DNA from: Streptomyces monomycini
GTDB taxonomy: Bacteria > Actinomycetota > Actinomycetes > Streptomycetales > Streptomycetaceae
Assembly (NCBI RefSeq): GCF_022271435.1
Contig: NZ_JAFIQY010000006.1
Span: 248,001 to 312,000, forward strand
DNA: 64,000 nucleotides
Direction: 5' to 3'
The position numbers and the translations under genes were made by a program. Every line of letters begins with the position of its first letter. Positions within the stretch are counted from its first letter, which is position 1. Positions 35,706-43,254 of this stretch are shown here, in pieces. The notes beneath the pieces are model-generated. The model saw only the letters and a program-made list of their open reading frames with translations, had not been told where the DNA came from and ran no database searches.

Positions 35706-36605
35706 ATGGCACGAACCCGATTCGCCCCCGACCGCGGACTGACGTCACGCATGGTCACGACCATGTTCTTCATCGGCCTGCTGTACGTGGTCGTGGTGGG
35801 CGCGCTGGTGGTGCTCCTCAAGGGCGCGTGGGTCGTGGTGCTGCTCATCTCGGGCGCCCTGTTCGTCGCGCAGTTCTGGTTCAGCGACCGGATCGCCGCC
35901 TTCAGCATGGGGGCGCGTGAGGTCACTCCGGAGCAGGCACCGGAACTCCACGGCGCAGTCGACCGGCTGTGCGCCCTCGCCGACATGCCCAAGCCGCGCG
36001 TGGCCGTCGCGGAATCCGACGTACCGAACGCCTTCGCGACCGGCCGCAACCAGAAGAACGCGATGGTGTGCGCGACGACCGGCCTGCTGCGGCGGCTGGA
36101 GCCGGAGGAGCTGGAAGGCGTCCTGGCACACGAGCTGTCGCACGTCGCGCACCGCGATGTCGCGGTCATGACGATCGCCTCGTTCCTGGGCGTACTGGCC
36201 GGGATCATCACGCGCGCGGCCCTGTGGAGCGGCGTCGGCCGCAACAACCGGGACAACAACGCGGCGATCGCCGTCCTGGTCGTCACGCTGGTCAGCGCCG
36301 TGGTCTACGCCGTCAGCTTCCTCCTCACCCGCCTGCTGTCGCGCTACCGGGAGCTGTCCGCCGACCGGGCCGCGGCGATCCTGACCGGGCGCCCGTCGGC
36401 GCTGGCCGCCGCGCTCACCAAGGTCACCGGCCAGATGGCGCAGATCCCGACGCGGGACCTGCGCAAGGCCGAACCGTTCAACGCGTTCTTCTTCGCGCCG
36501 GCGTTCTCGAAGGAGAGCTTCGGGCGGTTGCTCTCCTCGCACCCGACGCTGGAGCAGCGGCTGGAGCAGCTGGGGCGGATCTCGGCGCAGCTGGGGCGGC
36601 CGTAG
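35706..36605 (+). CDS. htpX: Membrane zinc metalloprotease HtpX
   Basis: A 299-residue M48 peptidase. Two N-terminal helices (MVTTMFFIGLLYVVVVGALVVLL, VVVLLISGALFVAQFWF) are followed by the zinc motif H142-ELS-H146. A further helix pair precedes the third ligand glutamate in SRYRELSADRAA. HtpX degrades misfolded membrane proteins under envelope stress. It is followed after 66 bases by pspAB, a pairing known from actinobacterial phage-shock-type systems. The start has no strong SD. Confidence 0.93.
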   Translation: MARTRFAPDRGLTSRMVTTMFFIGLLYVVVVGALVVLLKGAWVVVLLISGALFVAQFWFSDRIAAFSMGAREVTPEQAPELHGAVDRLCALADMPKPRVAVAESDVPNAFATGRNQKNAMVCATTGLLRRLEPEELEGVLAHELSHVAHRDVAVMTIASFLGVLAGIITRAALWSGVGRNNRDNNAAIAVLVVTLVSAVVYAVSFLLTRLLSRYRELSADRAAAILTGRPSALAAALTKVTGQMAQIPTRDLRKAEPFNAFFFAPAFSKESFGRLLSSHPTLEQRLEQLGRISAQLGRP

Positions 36606-36671
36606 GAGCGGGAGCGGGGGGTGGGCTGCTCTCCGGGCGGCCTTCGGAGACGGATCAAGGAGAGGCACCGT

Positions 36672-37244
36672 ATGGGATTCCTGGACGCCATCCTCGGACG
36701 CAGCAAGCCGGTGCGCCCGGACCTCGACCGGCTGTTCGCGCTGCCTTCCGCGGCCGTCACCCTCCAGGCCGCGGCCGGATTCCGGCCCACCGGTCTGGGA
36801 TCGGTGTGCTTCGCGAGCGTCGAGGGCGGCGCGTTCCGCGGCATCCAGGAGGAGGTGCGCGATCTGCTGGGCAGCCCGGCCGAGTTCAGCCAGGACGAGT
36901 ACGGCTACTCATGGATGCTCACGCGGCACGAAGCGGGGGACAGTGCGGGGCTGGTGAACGATCTGCACACGGTCAACAGTTCCCTGGAGAGTGCCGGGTT
37001 CGGCCCGCAACTGCTGTGTTCGCTCATGGGTTTCCGGGACGACCGGGGCAGGCCGCTCGCGCTCGTCTACCTCTACAAACGCGGCACGTTCTACCCCTTT
37101 GCGCCGCGGACAGGGCCGGGTGGTGCCGCCGAGAAGCGCGACAACGCCCTTGAGCTGGAAGTCCGGGGCGCGCTCGCCGACGACTTGGAGACCGAGCCGG
37201 ACCTGAGCCGGTGGTTCCCGGTCTGGGGCGCGCCGGGGCTGTGA
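36672..37244 (+). CDS. pspAB: PspA-associated protein PspAB
   Basis: A 190-residue protein starting MGFLDAILGRSKPVRPDLDRLFALPSAAVTLQ, the hallmark of the PspAB family, with a second half LVNDLHTVNSSLESAGFGPQLLCSLMGF. Its role is linked to the envelope stress response with PspA and HtpX; the activity is unknown. AAGGAGAGG precedes the ATG. It forms an operon with htpX. PspA itself is not in the window. It is convergent with the PadR gene, with an 8-bp tandem repeat between them. Confidence 0.9.
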   Translation: MGFLDAILGRSKPVRPDLDRLFALPSAAVTLQAAAGFRPTGLGSVCFASVEGGAFRGIQEEVRDLLGSPAEFSQDEYGYSWMLTRHEAGDSAGLVNDLHTVNSSLESAGFGPQLLCSLMGFRDDRGRPLALVYLYKRGTFYPFAPRTGPGGAAEKRDNALELEVRGALADDLETEPDLSRWFPVWGAPGL

Positions 37245-37260
37245 TGAGCTAGGAGCCTCG

Positions 37261-37329
37261 GCGGGCAGGCGGGCAGGCGGGCAGGCGGGCAGGCGGGCAG
37301 GCGGGCAGGCGGGCAGGCGGGCAGGCGGG
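37261..37329. repeat. Eight copies of an 8-bp tandem repeat (GCGGGCAG)
   Basis: Eight perfect units from 37261 to 37324 plus five more bases. The array fills most of the gap between the 3' ends of pspAB and the PadR gene, so it is in the 3' untranslated part of both. Confidence 0.92.
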
Positions 37330-37330
37330 G

Positions 37331-38029
37331 CTACTGTTCTTGCTTCTGGACCTGCGCCTCTTCCTGGGCCTGTTCCTGATCCTGCGCCAGATCCCGCTTC
37401 TGAACCCGATCCTGGGCCTGGGCCTGGCCCTGGGCCTGCTCCAGCTCCATGGCGTGGTGCTGCTCCGGGCCCTGCTCCCCGGCCGCTTCCCTGCTCCGGC
37501 GGGCCTGGTCCGAAGTGATCTCGGAGGCCGCCCAGTTGGCCCATTCCTCCATCATGGCAGTCTGCCGCAGGCCGAATTCCAGGGCGATGCGCCCGTAGAC
37601 CGCGATCATTTCCCCCTCCCAGTTGCCGGCGTCGGCCAAGGCCCGGTAGCCGGCGTGCGCGCGGGCGGACCGTTCGGCCTGTTGCAGAAGGTACGTACGG
37701 GCTTCCAGCGGCGTCAGGACACCGAGGAAGAAGACGCGCAGCAGGCCGTCGTGACGCTGCGGTCCGACGGGCTCCACCTCCGTGAGCCAGTGGTGCAGTT
37801 CGGCCCGGCCCGCCTTGGTGATGGCGTACTCCTTGCGGCCGCGAGGGCCGTGGGAGGCCACCTCGATCAGATCGGCCGAGGTGAGTTTGTTCAGCTCTCC
37901 GTAGACCTGGCTCTGGGTGGCCGGCCACACGTGGGCGAGCGACAGGTCGAACGTCTTCATCAAGTCGTAGCCGCTGGCGGGTGATTCGGCCAGCAAGCCC
38001 AGAACGGCGTGGCGGAGGCTCATGTCCAT
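37331..38029 (-). CDS. PadR-family transcriptional regulator with Gln-rich tail
   Basis: A 232-residue protein. The PadR winged helix is clear (MSLRHAVLGLLAESPASGYDLMKTF, then ATQSQVYGELNKLTSADLIEV and GRKEYAITKAGRAELHHWL), followed by the helical Vir_act_alpha_C dimer domain. The last 45 residues are Gln/Ala/Glu-rich (AQAQDRVQ, AQEEAQVQKQEQ). It is divergent from the membrane protein/carotenoid oxygenase operon and most likely represses it and itself through the two motifs at 38047-38087. Start is 38029, or 38023 two codons later. Confidence 0.88.
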   Translation of the reverse strand: MDMSLRHAVLGLLAESPASGYDLMKTFDLSLAHVWPATQSQVYGELNKLTSADLIEVASHGPRGRKEYAITKAGRAELHHWLTEVEPVGPQRHDGLLRVFFLGVLTPLEARTYLLQQAERSARAHAGYRALADAGNWEGEMIAVYGRIALEFGLRQTAMMEEWANWAASEITSDQARRSREAAGEQGPEQHHAMELEQAQGQAQAQDRVQKRDLAQDQEQAQEEAQVQKQEQ

Positions 38030-38046
38030 CACTTTACCTTCCAGTC

Positions 38047-38087
38047 TTGACACGTCAAAGGAGGACCTTCTAGCTTTGACATGTCTG
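38047..38087. promoter_or_regulatory. Two candidate PadR operators
   Basis: TTGACACGTCAA at 38047-38058 and TTGACATGTCTG at 38076-38087 are related dyads 29 bases apart in the divergent promoter region. Each could also supply a TTGACA-type -35 box, one for each direction. Assignment to PadR is by position. Confidence 0.6.
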
Positions 38088-38136
38088 AGTTGGAATGTCG
38101 CTGGATGGCCGGGGACGGCCGGGGGAGTCGAGAGTC

Positions 38137-38727
38137 ATGACCTTCTTGCGGGGGTTCTTTCCGTGGATCGCCTACGGAGCAGTGGCCTGGGCGTCGTGGC
38201 AGTGGGCCGCGTTGCTGGCCTTGGTGATCGGTGCCGTGGTGCTCTACGCGGACCGAGCCGAGGGGCTGGCGCCGTCGTTCCGGGTGCTGGAGTACGGCAG
38301 CCTGGTGTTCTTCGCCGGCATCACGGTCCTGGCCTTCTTCCGTCCGGACAGCGGTTTGCGGATCTACGACGGGGCCCTGTCCTCGGGCTGGCTGGCGCTG
38401 GTCACCTGGGGGTCGATGGCCGCCCGCCGGCCCTTCACACTCGCGATAGCCCGCCGCAAGGCGCCGCCCGAGGTGTGGCGTACCCGGCTGTTCCTGCGGA
38501 TCAATTACGTGCTCACCGCGGCCTGGGCGGCGTCCTTCACGTTCGCCGCGGCCGGGCAGGTGCTGGTCACGGGCCTCGGGCTGGGGCTGTCCGCGATGAT
38601 CTCCATCCATGTCAGCGCCTTCGTCATCCCGTTGCGTTTCACCGCGAGCTATCCGGAGCGTGCGCGAGCGCGCTTCCTGGAGCAGGCCGGCGGCCATCCC
38701 TACGTACAGGAGGCACAACCCGTATGA
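38137..38727 (+). CDS. Membrane protein upstream of carotenoid oxygenase
   Basis: A 196-residue protein with about six hydrophobic helices (FFPWIAYGAVAWASWQWAALLALVIGAVVL, LEYGSLVFFAGITVLAFF and others). A central motif, MAARRPFTLAIARRKAPPEVW, lies between helices. No specific family is recognised, though the pattern is shared by actinobacterial DUF membrane proteins. Its stop overlaps the next start (ATGA), so the pair is translationally coupled. It may handle the hydrophobic substrate of the oxygenase, by inference only. Confidence 0.75.
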   Translation: MTFLRGFFPWIAYGAVAWASWQWAALLALVIGAVVLYADRAEGLAPSFRVLEYGSLVFFAGITVLAFFRPDSGLRIYDGALSSGWLALVTWGSMAARRPFTLAIARRKAPPEVWRTRLFLRINYVLTAAWAASFTFAAAGQVLVTGLGLGLSAMISIHVSAFVIPLRFTASYPERARARFLEQAGGHPYVQEAQPV

Positions 38728-40088
38728 CGACGACCAACGCCCTCGGATCCGCCGCCCCGGTGTCCGGCTCCGGCCGCGCCCCGGCCCCGCACCTGGCGGG
38801 GAACTTCGCCCCGGTGACCAAGGAGCTCACCGCGTACGAGCTGCCGGTCACCGGCGCGATACCGCCCGAGCTGGTGGGCTGGTACCTGCGCAACGGCCCC
38901 AACCCGCGGGACGCCGCGTCGGCGCACTGGTTCTTCGGTGACGGCATGGTCCACGGTGTCCGCCTGGAAGGCGGCAAGGCCGTCTCGTACCGCAATCGCT
39001 GGGTGCGCACCTCGACGCTCACCGACGGCGCCCAGGTCCGGGGGCGGGACGGGCGTCCCGACCTGACCGCCGGTGTCGCCAACACCCACGTCGTCCACCA
39101 CGCGGGCCGCACCCTCGCCCTGGTCGAGTCGTCCTTCCCGTACGAGCTCGACTGCAGCCCGGGCCACGAACTGGAGACCGTCGGCCCGTACGACTTCGAC
39201 GGCCGGCTGACCACCGCCATGACCGCTCACCCCAAGACCTGCCCGACCACGGGAGAGCTGCACTTCTTCGGATACGGGGCTCCGGAGCCGCCGTATCTGA
39301 CCTACCACCGTGCGGACGCCTCCGGCGCGCTGGAGCTGAGCCGCCCCGTCGAGGTGGCGGCGTCCACGATGATGCACGACTTCCACCTGACGGCCGGGCA
39401 CGTCGTCTTCATGGACCTCCCGCTCGTCTACGACCGCGGAACTCCCGGCATGCCGTACGTGTGGGATCCGGCGTACGGTGCCCGGCTCGGTGTGCTGCGC
39501 CGTGACGATCCGCACGGTGACGTCCGCTGGTTCGCCATCGACCCCTGCTACGTCTTCCACTCCCTGAACGCGTACGACGACGGCTCGGGGCGCATCGTCC
39601 TCTACGTCTGCCGGTACCCGGCACTGGAGCTGAAGTCGCTGCCCACGCTGTGGCGATGGACCATCGACCTCGCGTCGGGCAAGGTCGTCGAGGAGCAGGT
39701 GGACGACCAGTCGGGCGAGTTCCCGCGTATGGACGACCGGCTGGCGGGGCTGGACGCCAGGTTCGGGCACATCACGCGGAGCGGCGGCCCCGGCGCCGGT
39801 CCGACGCCGAGCGCGTTGATCCGCTACGACCTGCACACCGGCACCAGCACCCGGTACGACTTCGATTCCGGCCGTACACCCGCCGAGGCGGCCTTCGCCC
39901 CGGCGGACGACCGGCCGGGCGGCCCCGGGTGGTTGCTCACCTACGTCTATGACGCGGCCCGCGACTCCAGCGATCTGGGGATCCTCGACGCGGAGGACAT
40001 AGCCAAGGGGCCGGTGGCCACGGTCCACCTGCCCCAGCGAGTGCCCTACGGGTTCCACGGGAACTGGATCCCGGACCCGGCGCAGTAG
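38724..40088 (+). CDS. Carotenoid oxygenase-family protein
   Basis: A 454-residue seven-bladed beta-propeller enzyme of the carotenoid cleavage oxygenase family. The four iron-binding histidines are all visible: H169 (AHPKT), H218 (MMHDFH), H279 (VFHSLNAY) and H445 (GFHGNWIP). WYLRNGPNPR near the N-terminus is a family signature. It would cleave a carotenoid, stilbene or related double bond with oxygen; the substrate is unknown. No carotenoid biosynthesis genes are in the window. Expression is probably under PadR. Confidence 0.92.
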   Translation: MTTTNALGSAAPVSGSGRAPAPHLAGNFAPVTKELTAYELPVTGAIPPELVGWYLRNGPNPRDAASAHWFFGDGMVHGVRLEGGKAVSYRNRWVRTSTLTDGAQVRGRDGRPDLTAGVANTHVVHHAGRTLALVESSFPYELDCSPGHELETVGPYDFDGRLTTAMTAHPKTCPTTGELHFFGYGAPEPPYLTYHRADASGALELSRPVEVAASTMMHDFHLTAGHVVFMDLPLVYDRGTPGMPYVWDPAYGARLGVLRRDDPHGDVRWFAIDPCYVFHSLNAYDDGSGRIVLYVCRYPALELKSLPTLWRWTIDLASGKVVEEQVDDQSGEFPRMDDRLAGLDARFGHITRSGGPGAGPTPSALIRYDLHTGTSTRYDFDSGRTPAEAAFAPADDRPGGPGWLLTYVYDAARDSSDLGILDAEDIAKGPVATVHLPQRVPYGFHGNWIPDPAQ

Positions 40089-40310
40089 GGGACGTGGCGG
40101 ACCGCGCCCGGCCCCCGAGTGGCTGCGCCTGAATGGCGGCCGGGGACGCGGCGGTGTCGGATGAGGGCGTTCACACCGGTCGGCGCGGCTGGGACGGATG
40201 CGGGTGCCGCCTTCCGACGAGGCCCGACTGCCGCGTCCGGGCGATGTCCACGACGACGGCCTGGCCGGGACCGGCCGCTTCCGCCCGGCTCCAGACGAGG
40301 AAAGAAGCCC

Positions 40311-40604
40311 ATGCGTGTACGTACCGCCACCACCCTCGGCGCACTGACGCTGGCCGTCTCGGCCCCGCTGCTCATCACCGCCCCGGCCATGGCCGACAGC
40401 CACGACGGCTGGATCGGCCGGACGGGCCCCGTGGACGACCTCGGCCGGCCCGGACACGTCGGTCGGGCCGGAGGCCACGACGGCCGGGGCGCCGGCGCCG
40501 TGACCATCGGCAAGTACACCTATGCACCGTCCGTCGCATCGCACAACTGGGGAGGGAACAACTGGAACAGCAAGGTCGTCTTTGGTGACATGAAACTCGA
40601 CTGA
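40311..40604 (+). CDS. Small secreted Gly/His-rich protein
   Basis: A 97-residue protein. A signal peptide (MRVRTATTLGALTLAVSAPLLITAPAMA, predicted cut after AMA) is followed by a 69-residue mature part rich in Gly, His and Asp (DDLGRPGHVGRAGGHDGRG) and ending SHNWGGNNWNSKVVFGDMKLD. No family is recognised. GAGGAAAG lies about 10 bases upstream of the ATG. It may be exported to the cell surface. Confidence 0.65.
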   Translation: MRVRTATTLGALTLAVSAPLLITAPAMADSHDGWIGRTGPVDDLGRPGHVGRAGGHDGRGAGAVTIGKYTYAPSVASHNWGGNNWNSKVVFGDMKLD

Positions 40605-40851
40605 ACCGGTCTGGAGCCGGGCCGAGTTCCGGGGTCGGGGGTTGGGGACGGGATCGGGTCCGGGGGTGGGGTCGGATCCGAGGCCCGGGCTCAGGGCCGG
40701 GACCGGGGCCAGGGCCGGGACCGGGACCGGGGCCAGGCCCGGGGCCAGGGCTGGGGCCGGGAGCGGAGCCAGGGTTGGGGTTGGGTCCGGAGGCGGGACT
40801 GGACCCTGGCCGGGAACGGATCCGGGGCGGGGCCGTACAAGGGCTCGGCGG

Positions 40852-42264
40852 TCAGTGGGGCGGGGGGCGGCGGGCTGCCAACTCGTCCATGGTGCGGGCG
40901 TGGACCTCGCGTCGGGTGGCCGCGGTGACAAAGGCTGCCACGTTCTCCTGGCCGACCAGATCGCATACGGCGTGGAAGGCCTCGGCGGGGAGCGCGATCA
41001 TGATCGCGTCGGTGTCGGCCTGGGCACCGGTGTGGGCGTCGGTGTCGGCCTGGGCATCGGTGTGGGCGTCGGTGTCGGCCTGGGCACCGGTGTGGGCGTC
41101 GGTGTCGGCGTGGGGGTTGGCGTTGGCCTGGGCATCGGCGGGGGAATGGGGTGTGACTGCGGCAGCGGGGGAGGGAGCGGGGGCGGGCGTCGGGCCTTCC
41201 GCCGCACTCGGCTCCTGGCTCGCCCGGTCCGGCCCTACACCCGAGCCCGCCGCGTCCCGCATCGCCGTGTCCCGCACCAACGCGTCCCGCACCACCGCGT
41301 CCTGAACTACCGCGCCCGGTGCCTCCGTTCCCGGTGCCTCCGTTCCCGGTCCCTGCGTGTCCTGTGCCGGTCCTTGCGTATCCCGTGCCGGCCCTTGCGT
41401 GTCCCGCGCCGGTCCCTGCGTGTCCCGCACCGCCCACGCATCGCCCTGTTCGCTGATGGCGTCGACGTTGGCGTTGGCGTTGGCGTTGACGTTGACGGGG
41501 CTGATGTCGCTGACATTGCCGATGTCACCCAGGTGGTGATGGATGTAGCGGGTGGCCATGGTGCGCATGGCGCGGGCCAGTTCGGCGTCGACGGTTTGTT
41601 GGGCGAGGGGGCGGAGGCGGCGTACGAGGCCGGCGGCCTCGGTGGCTTCGGCGTCGGTGGGCTGGTGGTCGAGGTAGGGGTGGAAGACGTACTCGGTGGT
41701 GAAGTCGAGGAAGCGGGCCGCTATGTGCTCGACCTGGCCGCGGAGTTCGCGCAGGTGGCCGGAGATGGCGGTGAGGGGGACGCCGGCGGAGTGCAGCTCG
41801 GCGGCGACGGCCAGTTCCTGGGGGCTGGGGACGCGGAAGGCGTCGTCGGTGCCGGGGAGGCGTTCCAGGACGCCCAGTTCGACGGCGTCCGCCAGGGCCG
41901 CCGCGTCCGGCGTGCCGCCGAACGCGGCGTCCAGTTCCTCGCGCGTGATGCGGGCCGCTTCCTCGTCGCTCCACGGGCCGTCTATCTCGGCGACCAGGCC
42001 GAGTACTCCGCCGAGGCCGCGGCCGGTGTCCCAGGCCTCCAGGAGTTCCTTGATGCTGGCGAGGGTGTAGCCGCGGTCGAGCAGGTCGGCGGTGCGGCGC
42101 AGGCGTTCCAGGTGCTCGTCGCCGTAGACGTTGGCCCGGCCGCGGCGCTCCGGCTTGGGCAGCAGGCCGCGGTCCTGGTAGGCGCGGATCGTGCGGACCG
42201 AGGTGCCGCTGATGTGGGCCAGGTCCTCGATGCGGTACTCGGCCGGCGGCGACTGGTCGGTCAA
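40852..42264 (-). CDS. MerR-family regulator with long repeat-rich C-terminal extension
   Basis: A 470-residue protein. The MerR helix-turn-helix is at the N-terminus ([69 protein letters not shown]). A helical middle domain extends to about residue 265. Then come NANANANV, four DTQGPAR-type units encoded by 21-bp repeats, and three [14 protein letters not shown] units encoded by 30-bp repeats. The last 50 residues are ordered again ([44 protein letters not shown]) and resemble a ribbon-helix-helix antitoxin end. The TTG start has AAGGAG upstream. It is the last gene of a four-gene operon. Confidence 0.8.
   Translation of the reverse strand: MTDQSPPAEYRIEDLAHISGTSVRTIRAYQDRGLLPKPERRGRANVYGDEHLERLRRTADLLDRGYTLASIKELLEAWDTGRGLGGVLGLVAEIDGPWSDEEAARITREELDAAFGGTPDAAALADAVELGVLERLPGTDDAFRVPSPQELAVAAELHSAGVPLTAISGHLRELRGQVEHIAARFLDFTTEYVFHPYLDHQPTDAEATEAAGLVRRLRPLAQQTVDAELARAMRTMATRYIHHHLGDIGNVSDISPVNVNANANANVDAISEQGDAWAVRDTQGPARDTQGPARDTQGPAQDTQGPGTEAPGTEAPGAVVQDAVVRDALVRDTAMRDAAGSGVGPDRASQEPSAAEGPTPAPAPSPAAAVTPHSPADAQANANPHADTDAHTGAQADTDAHTDAQADTDAHTGAQADTDAIMIALPAEAFHAVCDLVGQENVAAFVTAATRREVHARTMDELAARRPPPH
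41011..41109. repeat. Three 30-bp tandem repeats in the MerR gene
   Basis: Three nearly identical 30-bp units starting GGTGTCGGCCTGGGC (41011, 41041, 41071) plus a partial fourth. They are in frame and encode ten-residue DTDAH-type units. Confidence 0.92.
41348..41431. repeat. Four 21-bp tandem repeats in the MerR gene
   Basis: Four imperfect 21-bp units (41348, 41369, 41390, 41411) encode DTQGPAR-type heptapeptides on the minus strand. Confidence 0.88.
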
Positions 42265-42275
42265 TGCGGTGCTCC

Positions 42276-43199
42276 TTACGAGATGGCCGCGCGGCCCACC
42301 GCGCCCGCCGCGGCGCGGGCGGCCGGGGAGGACGCCAGGTATGCGACGGCCTTGCGCAGCGACCCTTCCTGCGAGGGATGGTACGACCGCTTCAGGTAGC
42401 GCGGTACGGCGGCGCCCAGCTCGCGCCAGGTCGGCAGGAGCTGGGCGCGTACGGCCCGGTTGTGTGCGCGCAGGGAGTACCGCAGGCGGCCGGCCAGCTG
42501 CGGGTCGTGGCGTAGGAGGTAGGCGGCGCCCCAGACCCACAGGTAGAGGAGGACGGGTGCGGTGACGGCCATGCCCAGGACGCGGCGGGCGTACCGGGGC
42601 AGGCCCTCGCCGCCGGTGTGTTCGTACATGTCGAAGGCCACGGCGCGGTGCTCGACCTCCTCCGCGCCGTGCCAGCGCAGCAGGTCGAGCATGACCGGGT
42701 CGGGGCCGGCCCGGTCCAGCCCCTCGGCGTGCAGCACCCAGTTGCCGAGGACGGCGGTGAACTGCTCGATGGCGGCTATGAGGGAGAGCCGGAAGCGCAG
42801 CCACTCCTGGGTGGGTATCGGGGCGGCGAAGGGGGGCCGTTCGCCGAGGAGGTGTTCGAAGAGGAAGTCGACGTGCCGCGTATAGGGGGCGGTGTCCAGG
42901 CCTTGGTGGGCGAGGTGTTCCAGGACGTAGGCGTGCTGGACGCTGTGGGTGGCCTCCTGGCCCATGAAGCCTTTGACGTCCTTGAGGAGCGCGGGGTCGC
43001 GGACCAGTGGCAGGGCTTCCTTGAAGACCTTGACGAACCAGCGCTCTCCCGCGGGCAGCAGCAGGTGCAGCACGTTGATGACATGGGTGGCGGTGGGCTC
43101 GTCCGGTATCCAGTGCAGCGGGGTCTCGCGCCAGTCGAACGAGACCCGGCGGGGGGCGATCGTGTAGTGCTCCTCCGGTTCGGTGGGGTTCGTGCTCAC
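42276..43199 (-). CDS. Metal-dependent hydrolase (PF10118-like)
   Basis: A 307-residue helical protein. Candidate metal-binding motifs are MGQEATHSVQH and RWHGAEEVEHRAVAFDMYE, a diiron-like or zinc arrangement found in the uncharacterised metal-dependent hydrolase family PF10118/COG3687. A hydrophobic segment near residues 210-230 suggests membrane association. It starts with GTG, follows the hydrolase/SDR gene by 55 bases and precedes the MerR gene by 11, so all are one operon. The substrate is unknown; the company of an SDR suggests lipid metabolism. Confidence 0.83.
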   Translation of the reverse strand: MSTNPTEPEEHYTIAPRRVSFDWRETPLHWIPDEPTATHVINVLHLLLPAGERWFVKVFKEALPLVRDPALLKDVKGFMGQEATHSVQHAYVLEHLAHQGLDTAPYTRHVDFLFEHLLGERPPFAAPIPTQEWLRFRLSLIAAIEQFTAVLGNWVLHAEGLDRAGPDPVMLDLLRWHGAEEVEHRAVAFDMYEHTGGEGLPRYARRVLGMAVTAPVLLYLWVWGAAYLLRHDPQLAGRLRYSLRAHNRAVRAQLLPTWRELGAAVPRYLKRSYHPSQEGSLRKAVAYLASSPAARAAAGAVGRAAIS

Positions 43200-43254
43200 G
43201 CTGTACTCCTGACGTAAGACGTGAGGGGGAAGAGGGCGGGAGGGGGAGGACGGC

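Noticed and set aside
37340..37984. Leu/Gly-rich plus-strand frame opposite PadR
   Set aside because: The PadR helix-turn-helix on the minus strand is clear; the other frame is its shadow.
41011..41431. Repeats that could suggest a CRISPR array
   Set aside because: The 30-bp and 21-bp units are contiguous without spacers and in frame within the MerR gene.
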